In this document: positions 21,301-36,300 of the stretch, piece by piece
Layout of the letters: each line of letters starts with the position of its first letter
Numbering within the stretch: position 1 is the stretch's first letter
NCBI GenBank assembly: GCA_946902875.1
Contig: OX336336.1
Span: 27,669,558-27,733,557 of the forward strand
DNA from: Nematopogon swammerdamellus
Taxonomy: Eukaryota > Arthropoda > Insecta > Lepidoptera > Adelidae
Direction of reading: 5' to 3'
Length of the DNA: 64,000 nt
Notes under the pieces: model-generated
The model's database searches: none
Seen by the model: the letters and a program-made list of their open reading frames with translations, nothing else
What the model was told of the DNA's origin: nothing
Made by a program: the position numbers and the translations under genes

Positions 21301-24300
21301 ACTTCCGCGGTGTTGATACGACGATATATGTATAGCAAACGTATTTTAAGGTCTTACAGCAATATTTATCTTTTCGTCATAGCTAAATTATTTTGTCCGC
21401 GTAAATGGCTGCGTCGTCTCCGCCGCTCTCACCTGTGCCTGCGCTCACTGCTTCCAGCAACAGGCGCAGGCTGGCCGCCCCCTAATATCTGGCCGACCTA
21501 GGCCTGGGCCTAGTCGGCCTTAAGGAAAGTCCGCCTCTGAGGACACCAAATTCCTCCATACAAAATTTGGGAACATCAACAGACGTTGTGTCATCGATAC
21601 GATGCGAACTTTTGCACGGTCACATGTAGGATGCTTATTATAACGTTGGAAGTACCATGTGGGGCCGGAATTTAAAAAGAATATCGCCACTGCATCTCTC
21701 ACCATGCATGTCGTAAAAGGCGACTAAGGGATAAGGACAAGATGCCGTGCCAAAGGGCGACAGGCTCGCCACCTCTCACCTCGGCAGGGTACTTCCACCG
21801 AGTCATGCAGCAGGTGGGTCTTCGTGCCTTACTTGCTGCTTGATCGATTGAATCTTGTTCGAATACTTTGCGAAACGTGGTGGTCGGTGTTGTGCTGTAA
21901 TTTACCAGAGTTCTTGCAGCACAACACTGATTACTCTGCTACCCCGATTGTCGGGATTCAGCGTGTGTGATATGTATGTAAACAGGTTAAATGGTTTTTT
22001 GTGAATAATTTAGTGACGAAGAAATATTTTTTTTCATTCTTTCTAACCCCAGGGCGCCCCGAACTGTCTGAAGGATTTGTCCTTCGTGCTCACCGGAGTG
22101 CTGAACTCCTTTGAGAGAGACGAAGTCACAGAGGCTATTCAAAGATACGGAGGCACTATCAAGAGCGGTGTTAGTAAAAAGGTAAGTTTATTCCACCGGC
22201 CAGGTACACTAGTCATCCAACCGCAGGCTTGTCCTATTTTATTTATTTTTATGGTTCCGTATCCGTCGTACGGGACCCTGTTGTTGTTGTTGTTGTTGTT
22301 GTTGTTAGGTTTGGGGTTGGCTCTAGGCCTGCAAACTAATCCCGCTTGGTTGGGGACCTTCGTGCAAAACCCCGCAGTCTCCAGCTATCCCAGCCAGCCT
22401 ATGTCTTCCATGAAAGCCACAAGTCGACCGGGGTGTCTGCAGACCGCCGCAACGGAAGATGGGGAGCGGAGTATGTCCCTTCGTTGGTTGTCAAGCACAC
22501 TGCACTCCAACAAAACATGCTCGGCCGTTTCATCCGTCGCCAAGCATCCTCTGCATAGTGGACTATCCGTAATACCCATCGTGTGTAGATGTTTATTTAG
22601 TGAGCAGTGGCCGCTCATCAGACCAACGGCTATTCTTAGCTTAGCCCGGGCCAGGCTGATAAGCTTCCGAGCCAGCCTTCGGTCTGGTTTAGGAAGGGCA
22701 GCTCTCGACTGTCTGCACTCTGAGAGACCCTTCCATCTGTCCCTGTGTTTCCGTGATGTCCACGCGTGCAACCAAGATCTCTGTGTGCTGGCTGACGGCA
22801 TTATCACGGGTTCCGCTCCTATAGGTATAGTTCTGGATCCTCTTCGGGCGAGGTCATCAGCACTGTCATTTCCGTCGTCTTCGTTGTGGGCTTTTATCCA
22901 TGTACGGGACCCTATTACTAAGCCTACACTGTCTGTCTGTCTGTCTGTCCGAGGGCTGTATCTCTTGAACCGTAATAGGCAGCCTTTTGAAATTTTCACA
23001 GAATATGTGTTATTATGGCCGATATAACAACAAATAATAAAAATAAGAAAATGTTAAAAATTCACGGGGGTCCCCATACAAGGAACTAAAAAGTGTATAC
23101 GCGCCATCTATACCGAAAACAGTATGAAGCATTTTAACTAATCCATAGATGGCGTGAGTGGCGCTGACCATGACTATAGAGCGTTCCAACTAAATCTTCC
23201 CTTCGCCGTTATGTTGGCTCCACTGCCAGTGTCACTGTCAGTGCTTAAATTCCTGTTGCCAGATTGTGAAGATTATATTACCTAATAATGTAATCGGTAT
23301 TTACCGTATAATAAATACGGTAAATACTGATAATTACGGGTAAATCTGCACACATAGCAACCCTCAACGCTGTTTTGACAGATAGACAGAGGAGCCAACA
23401 TAACGGCGAAGGGAAGATATATGGAACGCTCTCTAACGATGTTTATTCATCATTCATATGGCAGTTAGACTGCACTCGAACTTGTCAAATTTTTTTCTAT
23501 CCGGTTCCATTACACCCACGAAGAAAACCGGCAAGAAACTTCGTAGGGTATTTTTTTTAATGCATATTATTACAAGTATTTCAGTGACTAGCCACCAGTG
23601 GCGGCAGAGCTGGTGACTTCAGGAACCGGTAGTGCGCTAAGTACCTACCTACTTAAATACCAAATTTCCCAACACATTCCCAATGTTATTTTAAGATCGC
23701 GACTTCCGAATTTTTTAATCGCCTGCGTTTTATTATGTACGTACCTAGTATCAAGACACTCAATGAGTTGCAAAAAACAAGAAAATAAATCCAAACAAGT
23801 TTTTCAACTCATTTTTAGTACCTTTATGAACACACCCATACACCACAACACTGCTGCAGCTTTCAAAAAGAAGAAGAAGAAGAGAAGAAAAGAAGAAAGA
23901 ACAGTAGCAATGTCCCAAAATTACTTAAAAAAATATATAAAAATAAAAGCTAGGTAGTAGACTTAGTTCAGTCCTCTTTTTCTTTTGATGTCATTAAATT
24001 TCAATTGTTTCGAATTTACCTACATGCAGTTCAATTCTACTAGTTAAAAATTGCAATTTAGTCATTATTATTATTAAACGCTGTTCGCGACAGACAGGTT
24101 TGAAAAATGCCAATAAAAAATCGAAAAATGTAAAAACTGTTGTTCGTATACGTTGTCATAGCAACTTGTCATTAAATGGCTGCTTTTTTTCCACTGAAAT
24201 CTCGTTTTCGTATTTTATATTGGTTCTTCGGCGAGGATCTTTTACATTATTACTAGCGCAAAATGAAGACGAGGTCTCAGTCGAAGAGAGGACCAGAGGC

Positions 24301-27300
24301 AGCGGATTCACACACACGCCCTCCATCCGACTCGGGTGCTGTCGACACGGCGGCTGGGCGATCACGACCGGGCACCTACTCAAGCTCGGAAGGCTCGGTC
24401 TCGCCCAGCTTTCCTCATATGTCGGCCGCACACAATACCCCGAGACGTGAGGCAGGAGACGTGAACCCGATGTCTCAAACGGAACCACCGGCGGCGCGAC
24501 CACCTTCAACATCGCCGCCGGCTTCTGTTGCAGGAGGAAATCGTCGCAGCGGCTTGAGCTCAGCACATTCTTCACGGTCAGCATCCACGGTCATTGCGCG
24601 CAAGTTTGCTGTAGAAGCTCTTCATGCGCGCAGGATGCTGGAACGAGAGGCTGAGCGTGAGCGCATTGCTGCCGCACGAGAGTGCGTTGCTGCGGAACGT
24701 GAGCGTGAGGTGGCAGAGATGGAACTACGGGCGGTGCTTGCTGCCATCGACGCCGCCGCAAGTGCGCATGGTGTCGCCAGCGGCAGCATGCGCACCATTT
24801 CCATGCGCACACAGAATTGGGTTTATGGTTCCGATTCTGACCCATTACAGGTTAATGATGATATGATAATGATTACCTTCACAAAATGAATCGCAGACAT
24901 GTAGGACGAATGTCGGCACACAGCTACAGGATGAAGCTCTCGCCCAAGACACAATAACGTTCCTAACCCCTGTAAACTTGCCTCAAAATGAAAATTTTTA
25001 CACGGCAGGTATTGTGGCCGCCGGCTGTCGCTGGTGCTGCCGTTGCTCGGCAACACGACGCGCTGCCCGTGCGTGATCCTCGGCCACCCGCGACAGAGCA
25101 ATCGGTGCCGCAACTGCCTTCAGCGAAATGAAGCAGATATGCCGACGAATGCTGGGCTCGCGTCCCTGCGGTCGCCGCTCGCTCAACCACCACTTCTGCC
25201 GCCTTCGATGATAAGCGGAACAGAAAAGGTTAACTGTGAAGCCGGTGAAACTAATCCAGCTAATATTACACTTAATAAAGAGATACCATCGGATATTTCT
25301 CAACTTGCATTAGCCATCGCCGCTTTAGCTGAGAAATCTAGTTCAAAATCACACAGCAGGGTCTCCAAGCCGTGGTACATAGAGCTATTGCCCTACTCCG
25401 GAAGTCCCACCGAGTGGCTCGGGTTCAAGCGAACCTACGAAGACACTAGGGCATCGTACACGACTGTAGAGAATCTAGCGCGTCTGCGGCACGCGCTGCG
25501 CGGTGAGGCGCGCTAGGCCGTCGCCTCGCTGCTCATATCGGCGCACGACCCCGCCGAAGTGATGCGAGCGCTTGAACTTCGTTTCGCTCACCCTGAACAG
25601 ATCGTACTGCAGGAACTCGCCGCCGTGCGCTCTATGCCGAGGCTGAACGAGAATAAAGATTTGAATGTATTTGCATGTAAACTTCGAAACTGTGTTTCTA
25701 CTATTGTATTGTTAAATAAACATGAATATTTGCATTCTCCTGAACTATTCGATGCATTGTTAGCGAAGCTGTCGCCGTGGATGCGAAGCAGATGGATGGA
25801 CTTTGCGGCCGAGCAACCGGAAAAGGTGAAATTAGAATTATTGTCAGATTTTATCACGCGTGAAGCAGAACGACAGGTTAAATTTGGAATCGTATCTCAT
25901 GCTAATACGAGTGCACATTTTGAATCAGACAAGAGACGAGAAAAAGTCCACGCTACGTCTGCCTTCTCATCCGTCCCAACAACTTGCATTTATTGCAGTG
26001 AAAAACACAACATCTGTTTTTGCAGTAAATTCAAGTCGCTCCCTGTAGACGATAGGTGGCACTGGATACGCCAGAAGAAAGTTTGTTATAGGTGCTTCAG
26101 TGCCAATTCTCATCAATGGAAGACGTGTAAAACAAAACGATGTGATCACGATGGTTGCCAACTTCGGCACCATTCTCTTCTCCATGGGGCAACATTCCCT
26201 CCTATCAGCAAACCGAGCACTTCTACAATAAATATGTGCGCTTCTGACATTCTAGGAGAGAATGTTGACACAGTAGAAAAAAAGTTAGACAGTAAGTTAA
26301 CTACGAGTACTATTCCAGAGCAGAGGCTCACAACAAAGAAAGATATTATTTTAAATAACACTTCGGTCACTTCCCTAGCTACACAACAGCGACAGGGCCA
26401 AGTACTGCTGAAAGTAATTCCTGTCGTGGTATGCGGACCAGCCGGTCACGTTGAGACGTACGCTCTGATCGATGATGGGTCTACTGCTACATTGATTGAC
26501 TCGTCTGTGGCTGAGCGCATAGGTGCGAAGGGTCCCGAGGGGCGCATGACTGTAAGTGGTGTTAAGGGTATGACAACCGAAACAAAAATAAATTATGTAA
26601 GTTTTTATATCAGAGGTCGGCACAGTGACGAAGTTCACACGGTGCGAAATGCTCATTCCGTTCCTTCGCTCGGTCTGGCCCGACAGACCGTTAGCCGTGT
26701 GAACTTGGCCCGCCACCGTCACCTCGCTGACTTAGTGGAAGAGCTCGCATACGAGGACGCCACGCCCACGGTTCTCATAGGTAGCGCGGACTGCCTTCTA
26801 ACATACTCTAAATGCACAAGAAAGGGTTCTCATTCCGAACCGTTAGCGTGTTTGACACCTCTGGGCTGGGTCGTTCATGGGTTCGAGTCTAGCAAAACCA
26901 AAACTGTGCAATATGTAAACCATACTGTAGTAGAAAGTAGTGGTATTACCGATGATCAGAATCTTGAAAACTTGATAAAGAAGCAATGCAAGCTCGACTC
27001 GATAGGTATTCTGAAAACCGAGTTGTGTACTCAGAATGACCGTCGTGCCCAGGACATTCTTAAATCCACATCTCGCCGTCTTTCTACGGGCAGGTTCGAG
27101 GTTGGCCTCCTGTGGCGTGAGGACAACGCCGATCTTCCGGAAAGTTTCTCTTTAGCACGTCGTAGGCTAGAAATGATCGAAAAGAAGATGGCGAAAGATT
27201 CACTGTTCGCTACTGCATACAAGAAGAACATGAATGATATGCTGGACAAGGGTTATGCTGAGGAATGTCCTCCTCCTAGAAATGGTATTGAGCTGAACCG

Positions 27301-30300
27301 TCGCTGGTACTTACCACACTTCGGAGTAACCAATCCGAACAAACCTGGAAAGCTTAGGATTGTTCACGACGCTGCAGCCAAGAGTCAAGGAGTAAGCTTG
27401 AACTCATTCTTGTTGCCGGGACCAGACCTTCTTCAACCTCTTCTGGGGATCCTGTTCAGATTTAGGGAAGGTCGTATTGCAATGACCGCAGATATCCAGG
27501 AGATGTTCCCACAGATCAAAATCCGAGAGCAAGATCGTGATGCTCAGAGATTTCTGTGGCGGGATGGCAACCCAAACGCTGAAATAAGGCAATATAGAAT
27601 GAGCTCGGTAATCTTCGGTGCTACTTCCAGCCCTTGCACAGCACTCTATGTTAAGAATAAGAACGCAAAGGACTTCGAAACAGCTTACCCTGATGCAGCT
27701 CACGCTATTATTAATGATCACTACATGGACGATTTCATTGGAAGTCTCGATGATCCATGTGCTGCTGCACGTCTCGCCTCTGACATAGTGACAGTTCACC
27801 AGAAATGCTGCTTTGTCATGAGGAGCTGGGTATCAAACGATCCAACTGTTTTGGCCAATTTATCACCAGAACTACGACTCATCCAACCATCTAACATTAA
27901 ACTAGGTTCGATCCAGCCTACTGTCCGCACTCTAGGTCTGATTTGGAATCCTACGCGGGATTGCCTGGGTTTCCAAACCGGGTTGCAAGGAGAAGTTCCA
28001 GAACAACTTACTAAAAGGAAAGTTTTGTCTCACGTTATGCGCGTTTATGATCCACTTGGGCTCTTGGCTCCGATCGTAGTACGCGGTCGTATCCTTTTTC
28101 AGCAGACCTGGAGAACTGGAATCGGTTGGGATGAGGCATTCGAACGAGAAGAAGATGAGCGGTGGCGTGAGTGGTTCATCGACCTCCACGCAGTCAGTAC
28201 TCTGCATTTACCTCGATGGTATCTGCATGACCCGGATTTTGCTGTTTGCGAGGTACACCTTTTCTCGGACGCCAGTGAGCTCGCCTATGGTTGCGTAGCC
28301 TACTGGAGATTCACATACGCGGATGGAAAGGTGGAACTCTCCCTTGTGAGCAGCAAGGCTCGAGTCACGCCGCTAAAACCTTCAACGATACCTAGACTAG
28401 AACTGCAGGGCGCACTTATCGCGGCTCGTCTCGCAAATACGATTCGCGATGAGCATAGGTTAAAACCGACACGAACTCAATATTGGACTGATTCCACTAC
28501 CGTTCTCGGATGGCTCTGAAGCGATGCTTGCCAGTTCAGAGCATTCGTCGGCCATCGAGTTGGTGAGATCTGCGAGACGACAAACGTCGCTGATTGGAGA
28601 TGGATTCCGAGTGCTCTGAACGTGGCTGACGACGCCACTCGCTCAAAGTCGGGTCATTTGGGCTCAGACCATCGATGGTTCACCGGCCCTGATTTCCTAC
28701 TGGAATCTCCGGAAAAATGGCCCACAGAACCGTGTAAGACGGAATCGCATATTCACAAAAACGTTGATAATGAAATAAAAATGAAACTGATGGACTCAAG
28801 TTGCACTACAGTGCAAATCTTGTATGCAACAGTTTCGGCGAATTCTAAGCGATTCAGTAACTGGCTACGCTTAATAAGAGCTGCATACGCCCACAAATAC
28901 ATCAAAATATTGAAAGATCGCGTTTTGGCAAAGAAGACCAAAAATTCTACCGACCCTGACTATCTTGTATCCTTGCGTCGTAATGTTTCTTCTGTTTCAG
29001 ATCTGCCATTGACTCGTACTTCAGTACGAAGGGGGCCACATTTTATTCAAGATCCTGCGGCTTCTGTACGAAGGGGGCCACACACTGCTCCACTTACATC
29101 TGCGCAGAAGCCTTTTTTTTTTTTTTTTTTTTTTTTAATCTTTATTTTGTTTAGGGCTTTAGCCATTCCTGGCTATGCCAGCCCCATAGTAACTATATTG
29201 ATTTTTATCGTACTTCAGCACGATTCAACGCCTGTGACTTTACAAAAAAACTTAGTATGAATTCAAACTCCTCCCCCTGAGCTCGCCCCAAGGCTTCATG
29301 TACTTTAAAAAACAGGTTAAGTCTGTCAGTTCTTAAGTCTCTCATTAGCTTCTGCCTCAGTTCTTGGTTCCGGGCACATTCCAACAGTATATGGAGTAGG
29401 TCCTCTTCTATCCCACATATGCTACAGTTGGGTGATTGTGCTATCTTCATAAGGTACATTGTCTTATTTGTTGGAATGTGTCCAGATCGTAGTCTCAGGC
29501 CCATTACAATTTCTGTTCTCGGTCTGTCGCTCTTGGCAAACCAGGGAATTTTTAACGGTTCACACTGCATTGTTCTGTACCATATACCTTTCTGCACTGA
29601 TCTCTCATCGAAATATTGCTTCCACATATTATAACAGTTCTTTTTTATTTCGGGTAGGTGGTCAGTGCAGAAAGTTTTACATTGACTAATTATTGCATCA
29701 GATGTACAAGCCTTACTAGCCAGGCAGTCAGCCTCCTCGTTGCCCGCAATACCAACGTGCGATGGAATCCATTGTAGAGTTGTGCTCTTACCTTCGGTGC
29801 TAAAAAAGGCGCAGAAGCCTACTCGCACACTTCCTTCGTCAGACGTTCCCTTGTCCCCTTCCACTCACACCTTCATCCCACTGAGCGCTAATGATTTACG
29901 TGAAGCAGAAACGCACGTTTTACGTCAATGCCAGCAAGACACTTTTCTTCGAGAAATAGTCGGCATTCAAGCTGCACGACCGATACCTAAACAAAGTCGA
30001 CTATGGAATCTCTCACCTGAGCTGGATGACGACGGCATACTCCGCTTGATTGGACGCATAAAATCTGCACCTGAAATTGATGATGAAGCAAAACGACCGA
30101 TTATACTAGACGGAAGACACTGCACGACACGACTACTAGTAAAAAAGTTCCACGTGGATGCTGCACATGCGAATAATGAAATGGTGATAAACCAACTGAG
30201 ACAACGTTTCTGGATCTTACGTCTACGTGATACCGTGAGAAGTGTTGCAAAAGAATGCCAGTTCTGTCGAATACGCCGAGCTACCCCCCCCCCAGAACCA

Positions 30301-33300
30301 CCAATGGGAGACCTCCCTGCCGAGAGACTAGCTCATCACCATCGAGCTTTCACCTTTATTGCAGTCGATTACTTCGGACCCGTACAAGTAGCTGTTCTTC
30401 GCAGACGGGAGAAGAGATATGTGGCGCTTTACACATGCCTAACATCGAGAACAGTTCACCTCGAAATAGTCGGAACTTTGTCGGCAGACGCCGCGATAAT
30501 GAGCCTACGACGCCTAATAGCACGCAGAGGAGCGCCAACAAAGATATTTTCCGATAATGGAACTGCCTTTGTCGGAGCGTGTAATGAACTATCAGCACTT
30601 TATGATCAGGCCGTTGGTGATTTTGCAGCGAATAAGGGGATACAATGGAGTTTTATCCCGCCTGCATCCCCGTTCATGGATGGGGTTTGGGAAAGGCTCG
30701 TTAGAAGTGTGAAAACAGCACTGAAAGTAACTCTTCATGAACGAGCTCCAAGAGAAGAAGTTTTGCACACCCTACTCCTAGAAGCTGAAGCAATAGTCAA
30801 TTCCCGACCATTAACCTACGTTTCAGTCGACCCCAATGATCCCGAAGTATTAACCCCCTTTCATTTTATACTAGGATCCCCATCTACATCTCCTCTACCT
30901 TTGCAACTTGACGATGCAGATCTAATGCGAAGATCAGACTGGAAGAAGGCCATTAGACTATCCGATCACTTTTGGTCTAGATGGGTGAAGGAATACCTCC
31001 CTACTCTTCTTCCCCGACGAGGAGCTGAACCTGTGCAGAACATGGCCATAGGAGAGCCGGTGCTGATAGCCGATGGCAACCTCCCTCGAGTGACTTGGCC
31101 GAGAGGACGCATTACTGCAGTTTTTCCCGGGTAAGGACGGCGTGGTTCGCGTTGCAGATGTGAAAACAAGCGGAGGGATTTTACGCCGACCTGTAAAGAA
31201 ACTCGTGCGCTTGCCGGTTGATTGCGTGTGAAGGTGTGCTTCAGCACGAAGGGGGCAGGATGTTCGCGACAGGCAGGTTTGAAAAATGTCAATAAAAAAT
31301 CGAAAAATGTAAAAATACGTTGTCATAGCAACTTGTCATTAAATGGCTGCTTTTTTTCCACTGAAATCTCGTTTTCGTATTTTATAAACGCGGATGTTAA
31401 CCGTCCACCAAATCTCGATGAAACGATTTTCACCAAAAAGGACTATAAAATGACCGAATCTGGGAAAAAGTTGCAGAGCTTTTCGTTTTCAAATATGGAC
31501 CCCTTTCAAACCCTGAAGTTACGAAACCCTATCCTGAAACACCCTGTATAAGTCAATGTACAGTGGGTGGCCAAATTATTAGACTCACCACACTTAATGT
31601 TATAGTTATCGATACAAATTTGTTCTTGGGAAAAAAATTCCACCTCCTAAACCGTTGAACCTAAACTATTGCAACTAGGTATTTTTTATTACTGATATAT
31701 TTGGCATACACCTACGTTACCATTTTCAACCTATGAACATCGACTTAACTTAGAGACAAAGTAGAAAATCGAAATGTTTTAATTCTATACATAAATTATT
31801 TAAATTATATGAAAATAAATAATCGGTATTTATAAATTTGTCTCCAAGTTAAGCCGACTTTCATTGGATTAATGTAGGTTTATGGCAAATATATCAGTAA
31901 TAAAAAATACTTAGTTGCAATAGTTTAGGTTCAAAGGTTTAGGAGGTGGAATTTTTTTTCCCAAGAGCAAATTTGTATTGATAACTATGACATTAAGTGT
32001 GGTGAGTCTAATAATTTGGCCACCCACTGTAGATAGATCTTCCTAGGTCGCAGTGAAAACAGGGCTCAGGGGCCCTAACTCTTAAAGCGTTAAGCGTATC
32101 ATAAAAAAATATAAAAACCACCTTCAAAAATGTATGAAATAAAAAATAATCTAACCCTAGAGTTGAAGGCGGTCGGTTATTTTTGCTTGCTTTAGCACCG
32201 CCTTCAACTCTAGGGTTCGATTTTTTTTATTTCATACATTTTTGAAGGCGGTTTTTATATTTTTTTAAATAGTTTTTTATTTCAAAGTTTTTTTTAGTAA
32301 TTTTTTGCTATTAATATACTCGGCGGAAAAGCTCGGGCTTCGGCCTCGCGATTCCGCCTCGCTTTCCAATCCCATCTTTACCAAATTGAAATGGGACCAC
32401 ACGGGAAGTACCAGCTTTCAAATAAAAAAAGAATTTTCAAAATCGGTTCACCCAGTCGAAAGATCTGAGGTAACAAACAAAAAAAAAAAATTATAAAAAA
32501 AAAACAGTTGAATTGAGAACCTTCTCCTTTTTTTAAAGTCGGTTAATAATGATGTCGGTTGTGTTCAGGTGACGCACGTGTTAGCCGGCGACGACGCCGG
32601 ACCGGCGAAGCTATCCAAGGCTGAAGATCTCGGTCTCAGAATACTGAACGAGGACCAGTTCCTAGATCTCATCCGGCAGCGGTCCGACTCCAGCAGAAAC
32701 GAACCGGCCGATAGCAGCGGCAGAAGAGAAAAAGAAAAGGAACACAGAGAAACGGATGAGAGAAATATTAACGAACGTCTGACGGAAAAATCGGACGACA
32801 AGGAAAAAACAAGAGACATTAAAAAAGAACAGACACCCGTGAAGGAAATTAAGGTTGGGTCTTTTTATAAGAATAAACAGACAACGGAGGAAGACACAAA
32901 ACCGTCCACGTCTAAAGTGACAGATGAGCCGATGGACACAGACAATTTAAGCAATAAAGGTTAGTATCGTTAGCTTCGGTAGCTCAGTGGTGCGGTCGGT
33001 CGCCTGTTGTTAAGCAACCCTGAGCGCAGTCAGTACTTGGATGAGTGAACGCTCGACCGTTGGAGGCTGACCGTGGTTCGGATTCCACGTAAAACTGTAG
33101 GTCCCTTCCCTTCTTTCCTTACTAGGTGGTAGGGGTTATCCCGCCCGGGTTGGTACCACCGCACTGAATGAAACGTCGGTCGAAACGGCTATGTAAATAG
33201 TTTTTATTTTCCGTCCAGTTCAGTGTAGCCGGCACGACCGAAGGGAAGCAATCACATGGCACCTAGTTCACCCGGTGTTATCCGACATCACGGATGTTGT

Positions 33301-36300
33301 AGGTGATGTAGCCAACAGTGTCAGTTTCCGTAAAAAAAAAATCACTGTGCTACCGTCGAGACTGACAAAAATGAATGTATAACTTGTGAACAATGTGAAC
33401 ATTGCAGACAGTAAGAGCGGCAGCAGTATCGGCGGCACTGACACCTCCGCCATGATGTGGGTGGAGAAATACAAGCCGCGCAACGTTAAACAGATCATCG
33501 GACAGAACGGCGACGCGAGCAATGCTAAAAAGTCAGTCTCTCAACATCTGAATTGTTTATTGTATAATTTCATCCATAGGTAGGTAACCTACGCTTATTT
33601 CACCATTAAAACTAATAAAAAAATAGAAATGGACTTCTATTAGAAAATGATTTGATTGTTAACATTTCAAGAATAGCACCACGGTTTGACATATTTTTTA
33701 AAAAATAAACAGGCCCATCCTTCTCACTGAAATTATGTAAATTCTGTTTTATTGTGTAAAACCTTGCCTTTTTCCTTTTGCCAGCGACCCCCCGAGTAAG
33801 GTTTCACGACCCCCCCAGGGGTCGCGACCCACAGATTGAAAAACACTGCTCTAATGGATATGCAGCTTAAGCCGCGTACAGACCTAGCGAGCGAGAGCCA
33901 GCGAGGCCCAGCGAATGCCCATCGCCGATGGCAAGCGAACCCTCGCTCGCCATCGTTTGCTATCGCTGTTACGGCCACACTGACTGCGCACGGCCGAACG
34001 GCTGTATCCGGAGCACGACCGAACGCCACCGAACGCAATCGAGTTCACATTCGCTTAGCGTCGCTGTACCGTCCAGACCTGTTCGCGCGCTCTCGCTTGT
34101 TGGCCTTCGCGCGCTCTCGCTCGCTAGGTCTGTACGCGGCTTTAGGATCATCTTTGTTTCAGTGAAAGTGTTAACATGTTATGACATGTTTCTGTTGTTT
34201 GTGCCAATAAATAAATAATATTCTTTTCACAAGAATAAAACCGTTAAAAGAAAATACATCAAAATGTAACATTTCAGACTGAGCAACTGGCTGATGCGAT
34301 GGTACATCAACCGCAAGGAGAAGCTGAACAAACCGAGCCCCTGGGCGAAGAACGACGACGGCGGTTACTACAAGGCCGCTCTACTCTCCGGACCCCCTGG
34401 CATAGGTACGCGGGCCAGAGCCGGTCGCACACCGAGACGACAATCCGTCTAGTCTTGACAGGAAGAGTTAGGCCTCTCCTCAGATCATATATATATTTTT
34501 TTATGTAATCCGGTATGGGTGGCTGAGTCGGAGGGGCCAAAGCGCATGCTCCGATCAGCGAATATCACCTCCGAGAAGGTAGGTGCCATACCGGAGACTT
34601 CCCTGGATTGCTGGCTATACTGGACTAGAGCAGAACACAACCGAGGCTGCTATGCGGCCATCTTGCATCCAGTACGGTGGTACCAACCCAGTCGGCTACA
34701 ATTTGAGCCTACCACCTAGTAAGGGGCAAGGGAAGGGACCTACAGTTTTACACCGGTTCCGAACGGTGAAGCAGCAGGTGTAGGTATGCACGTAAATTTT
34801 TTCGTCTGAAAAACCTCATTGGTACACGCCGACCGGATTCGAACCGCGGACCTCTCGCATGAGAAGCCGATGCCTAAACCACTCGGCCACCCGCCGCTTA
34901 GATGTTCCGAACATGTCCCTTATTCCCTGCCACCCATCCTATCTCCGCATGACTCGTCGCAGAGAGACTCAGCACCCTTTTATTGTTGACATTGTGCTTT
35001 TGAGAACCCATTGGTTCTCTAAATCGTTTCTTTGTCGCACCGCTAGAGTGTGGAACTGTCTTCCGGCGAGTGTATTTCCTGAATCCTTTAACCTGGGTTA
35101 AAGGATTCAGGCGTCGTTCGGGTTCAGGCGGCATGGGTGTCTTCAAGCGTCGTATTAACGGGCTAGACAGCCTAGCAACAGTCCGCAAATCTGCTGGCAT
35201 GGCACCTAACTGAGCGTGGTTTCGCGAGGAGAGGTGATTTTGGCTCTGTCGACTGCACCATTGGTCTCTCGGCACAGCCACCCATGTTGGTTTACATAAA
35301 AAAAAAATGTATGTCAGCTTCGGTAGCTCAATGGTGCGGTCTGTCAAGTGTCGGTCGTGATCATAAGCACACCGTGACTGCTCGACTGTTGGATACTGAC
35401 CGTGATGCTACCACCGCACTCTGGGCGCCGGCAGCAGGGTGCAAGGGGGTGCGCTTGCACCCCCCTGTCAGGAAAGAAAATACATAGAAAAAATTAAATT
35501 AAAATTATGCATTCGCTGAAGCGCTGCACAGGTAAAGTAAACCAATATTTAAAGCAAAAACATTATTTTCGGCAGTTTGGCGCGTTTATTGCACATAGCA
35601 ACTACAAATTAGTGTTGCTTTGCTTTTTGTATTATGAAATTCATTTTGTTTCTAGTTTTCTACCTAGATTGATGCAGCTATAGTCTGTTTTTTTGGAAGA
35701 CGGAGGAAAGTGACGTTTGGAGTGTTGCCAGTTTATGGAAAATTTTAAATAGGCATGTAGTTGCAATCGATACTTTTATCGATTGATTAATTAATGAAAT
35801 GCTGTAAACTCTAATATTTACCTAATTGTGGATTTAATTGACAACATAACCCTTTGCCTCTGGAAGCATTAACCAAAACAATCCTTCTGCTACACCAGGT
35901 GCCGCGCCGCGATCGGCGCCGGCGCATTACTCTCGAAAAAAAAATCATTTTGGAAGATTTTTCCATAAAACTTCATGAACTAACATATGGATTGTATTTA
36001 CAGATAAATATTCTAGCTATAAATGGCATTTTTTTATTTACATTACGTATTCTAGGTGACAAAATTATTTTGTAAAGTTGTTCTATGTGAAAATCGCGAC
36101 CTCTCTCAGGTTTTTTTTTTTTATAAATTTATTAGACCGCCAATCGGTCATATAGTATTTTTATTATAAACACTAATAAATAACGGACCTAATCATACCT
36201 TTCTTGTGTATCAGCAGCCCCCCGTGTCGTTCACAATAAAATTTGTATGTGGAAATTTGTATGGTTTGTATTGTTTGTATGGAGAAAACTAGGTCACAAA

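Larger units (their letters stand above)
24076..31391 (+). mobile_element. BEL/Pao LTR retrotransposon (decayed) in RFC1 intron 5
   Basis: LTRs are at 24082-24218 and 31261-31385, with target duplication AACGC or AAACGC at 24076-24081 and 31386-31391. The coding region has the BEL/Pao layout gag, zinc knuckles, protease, RT, RNase H, integrase. It is broken by a frameshift or stop after the first ORF (24887-24889), a TAG at 25514-25516, a TGA at 28517-28519, a LINE insertion (29114-29808) and a terminal frameshift near 31130. It lies in the same orientation as RFC1 and accounts for most of that 10.4-kb intron. Confidence 0.93.

Noticed and set aside
22077..23027. A 316-codon + strand ORF beginning in RFC1 exon 5
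   Set aside because: Only the first 35 codons are the BRCT exon; the rest reads through the donor into the antisense of a minus-strand LINE.
34800..34900. A functional tRNA gene
   Set aside because: The A and B boxes belong to the head of SINE-2; the same head recurs at 46954 fused to the same SINE body.
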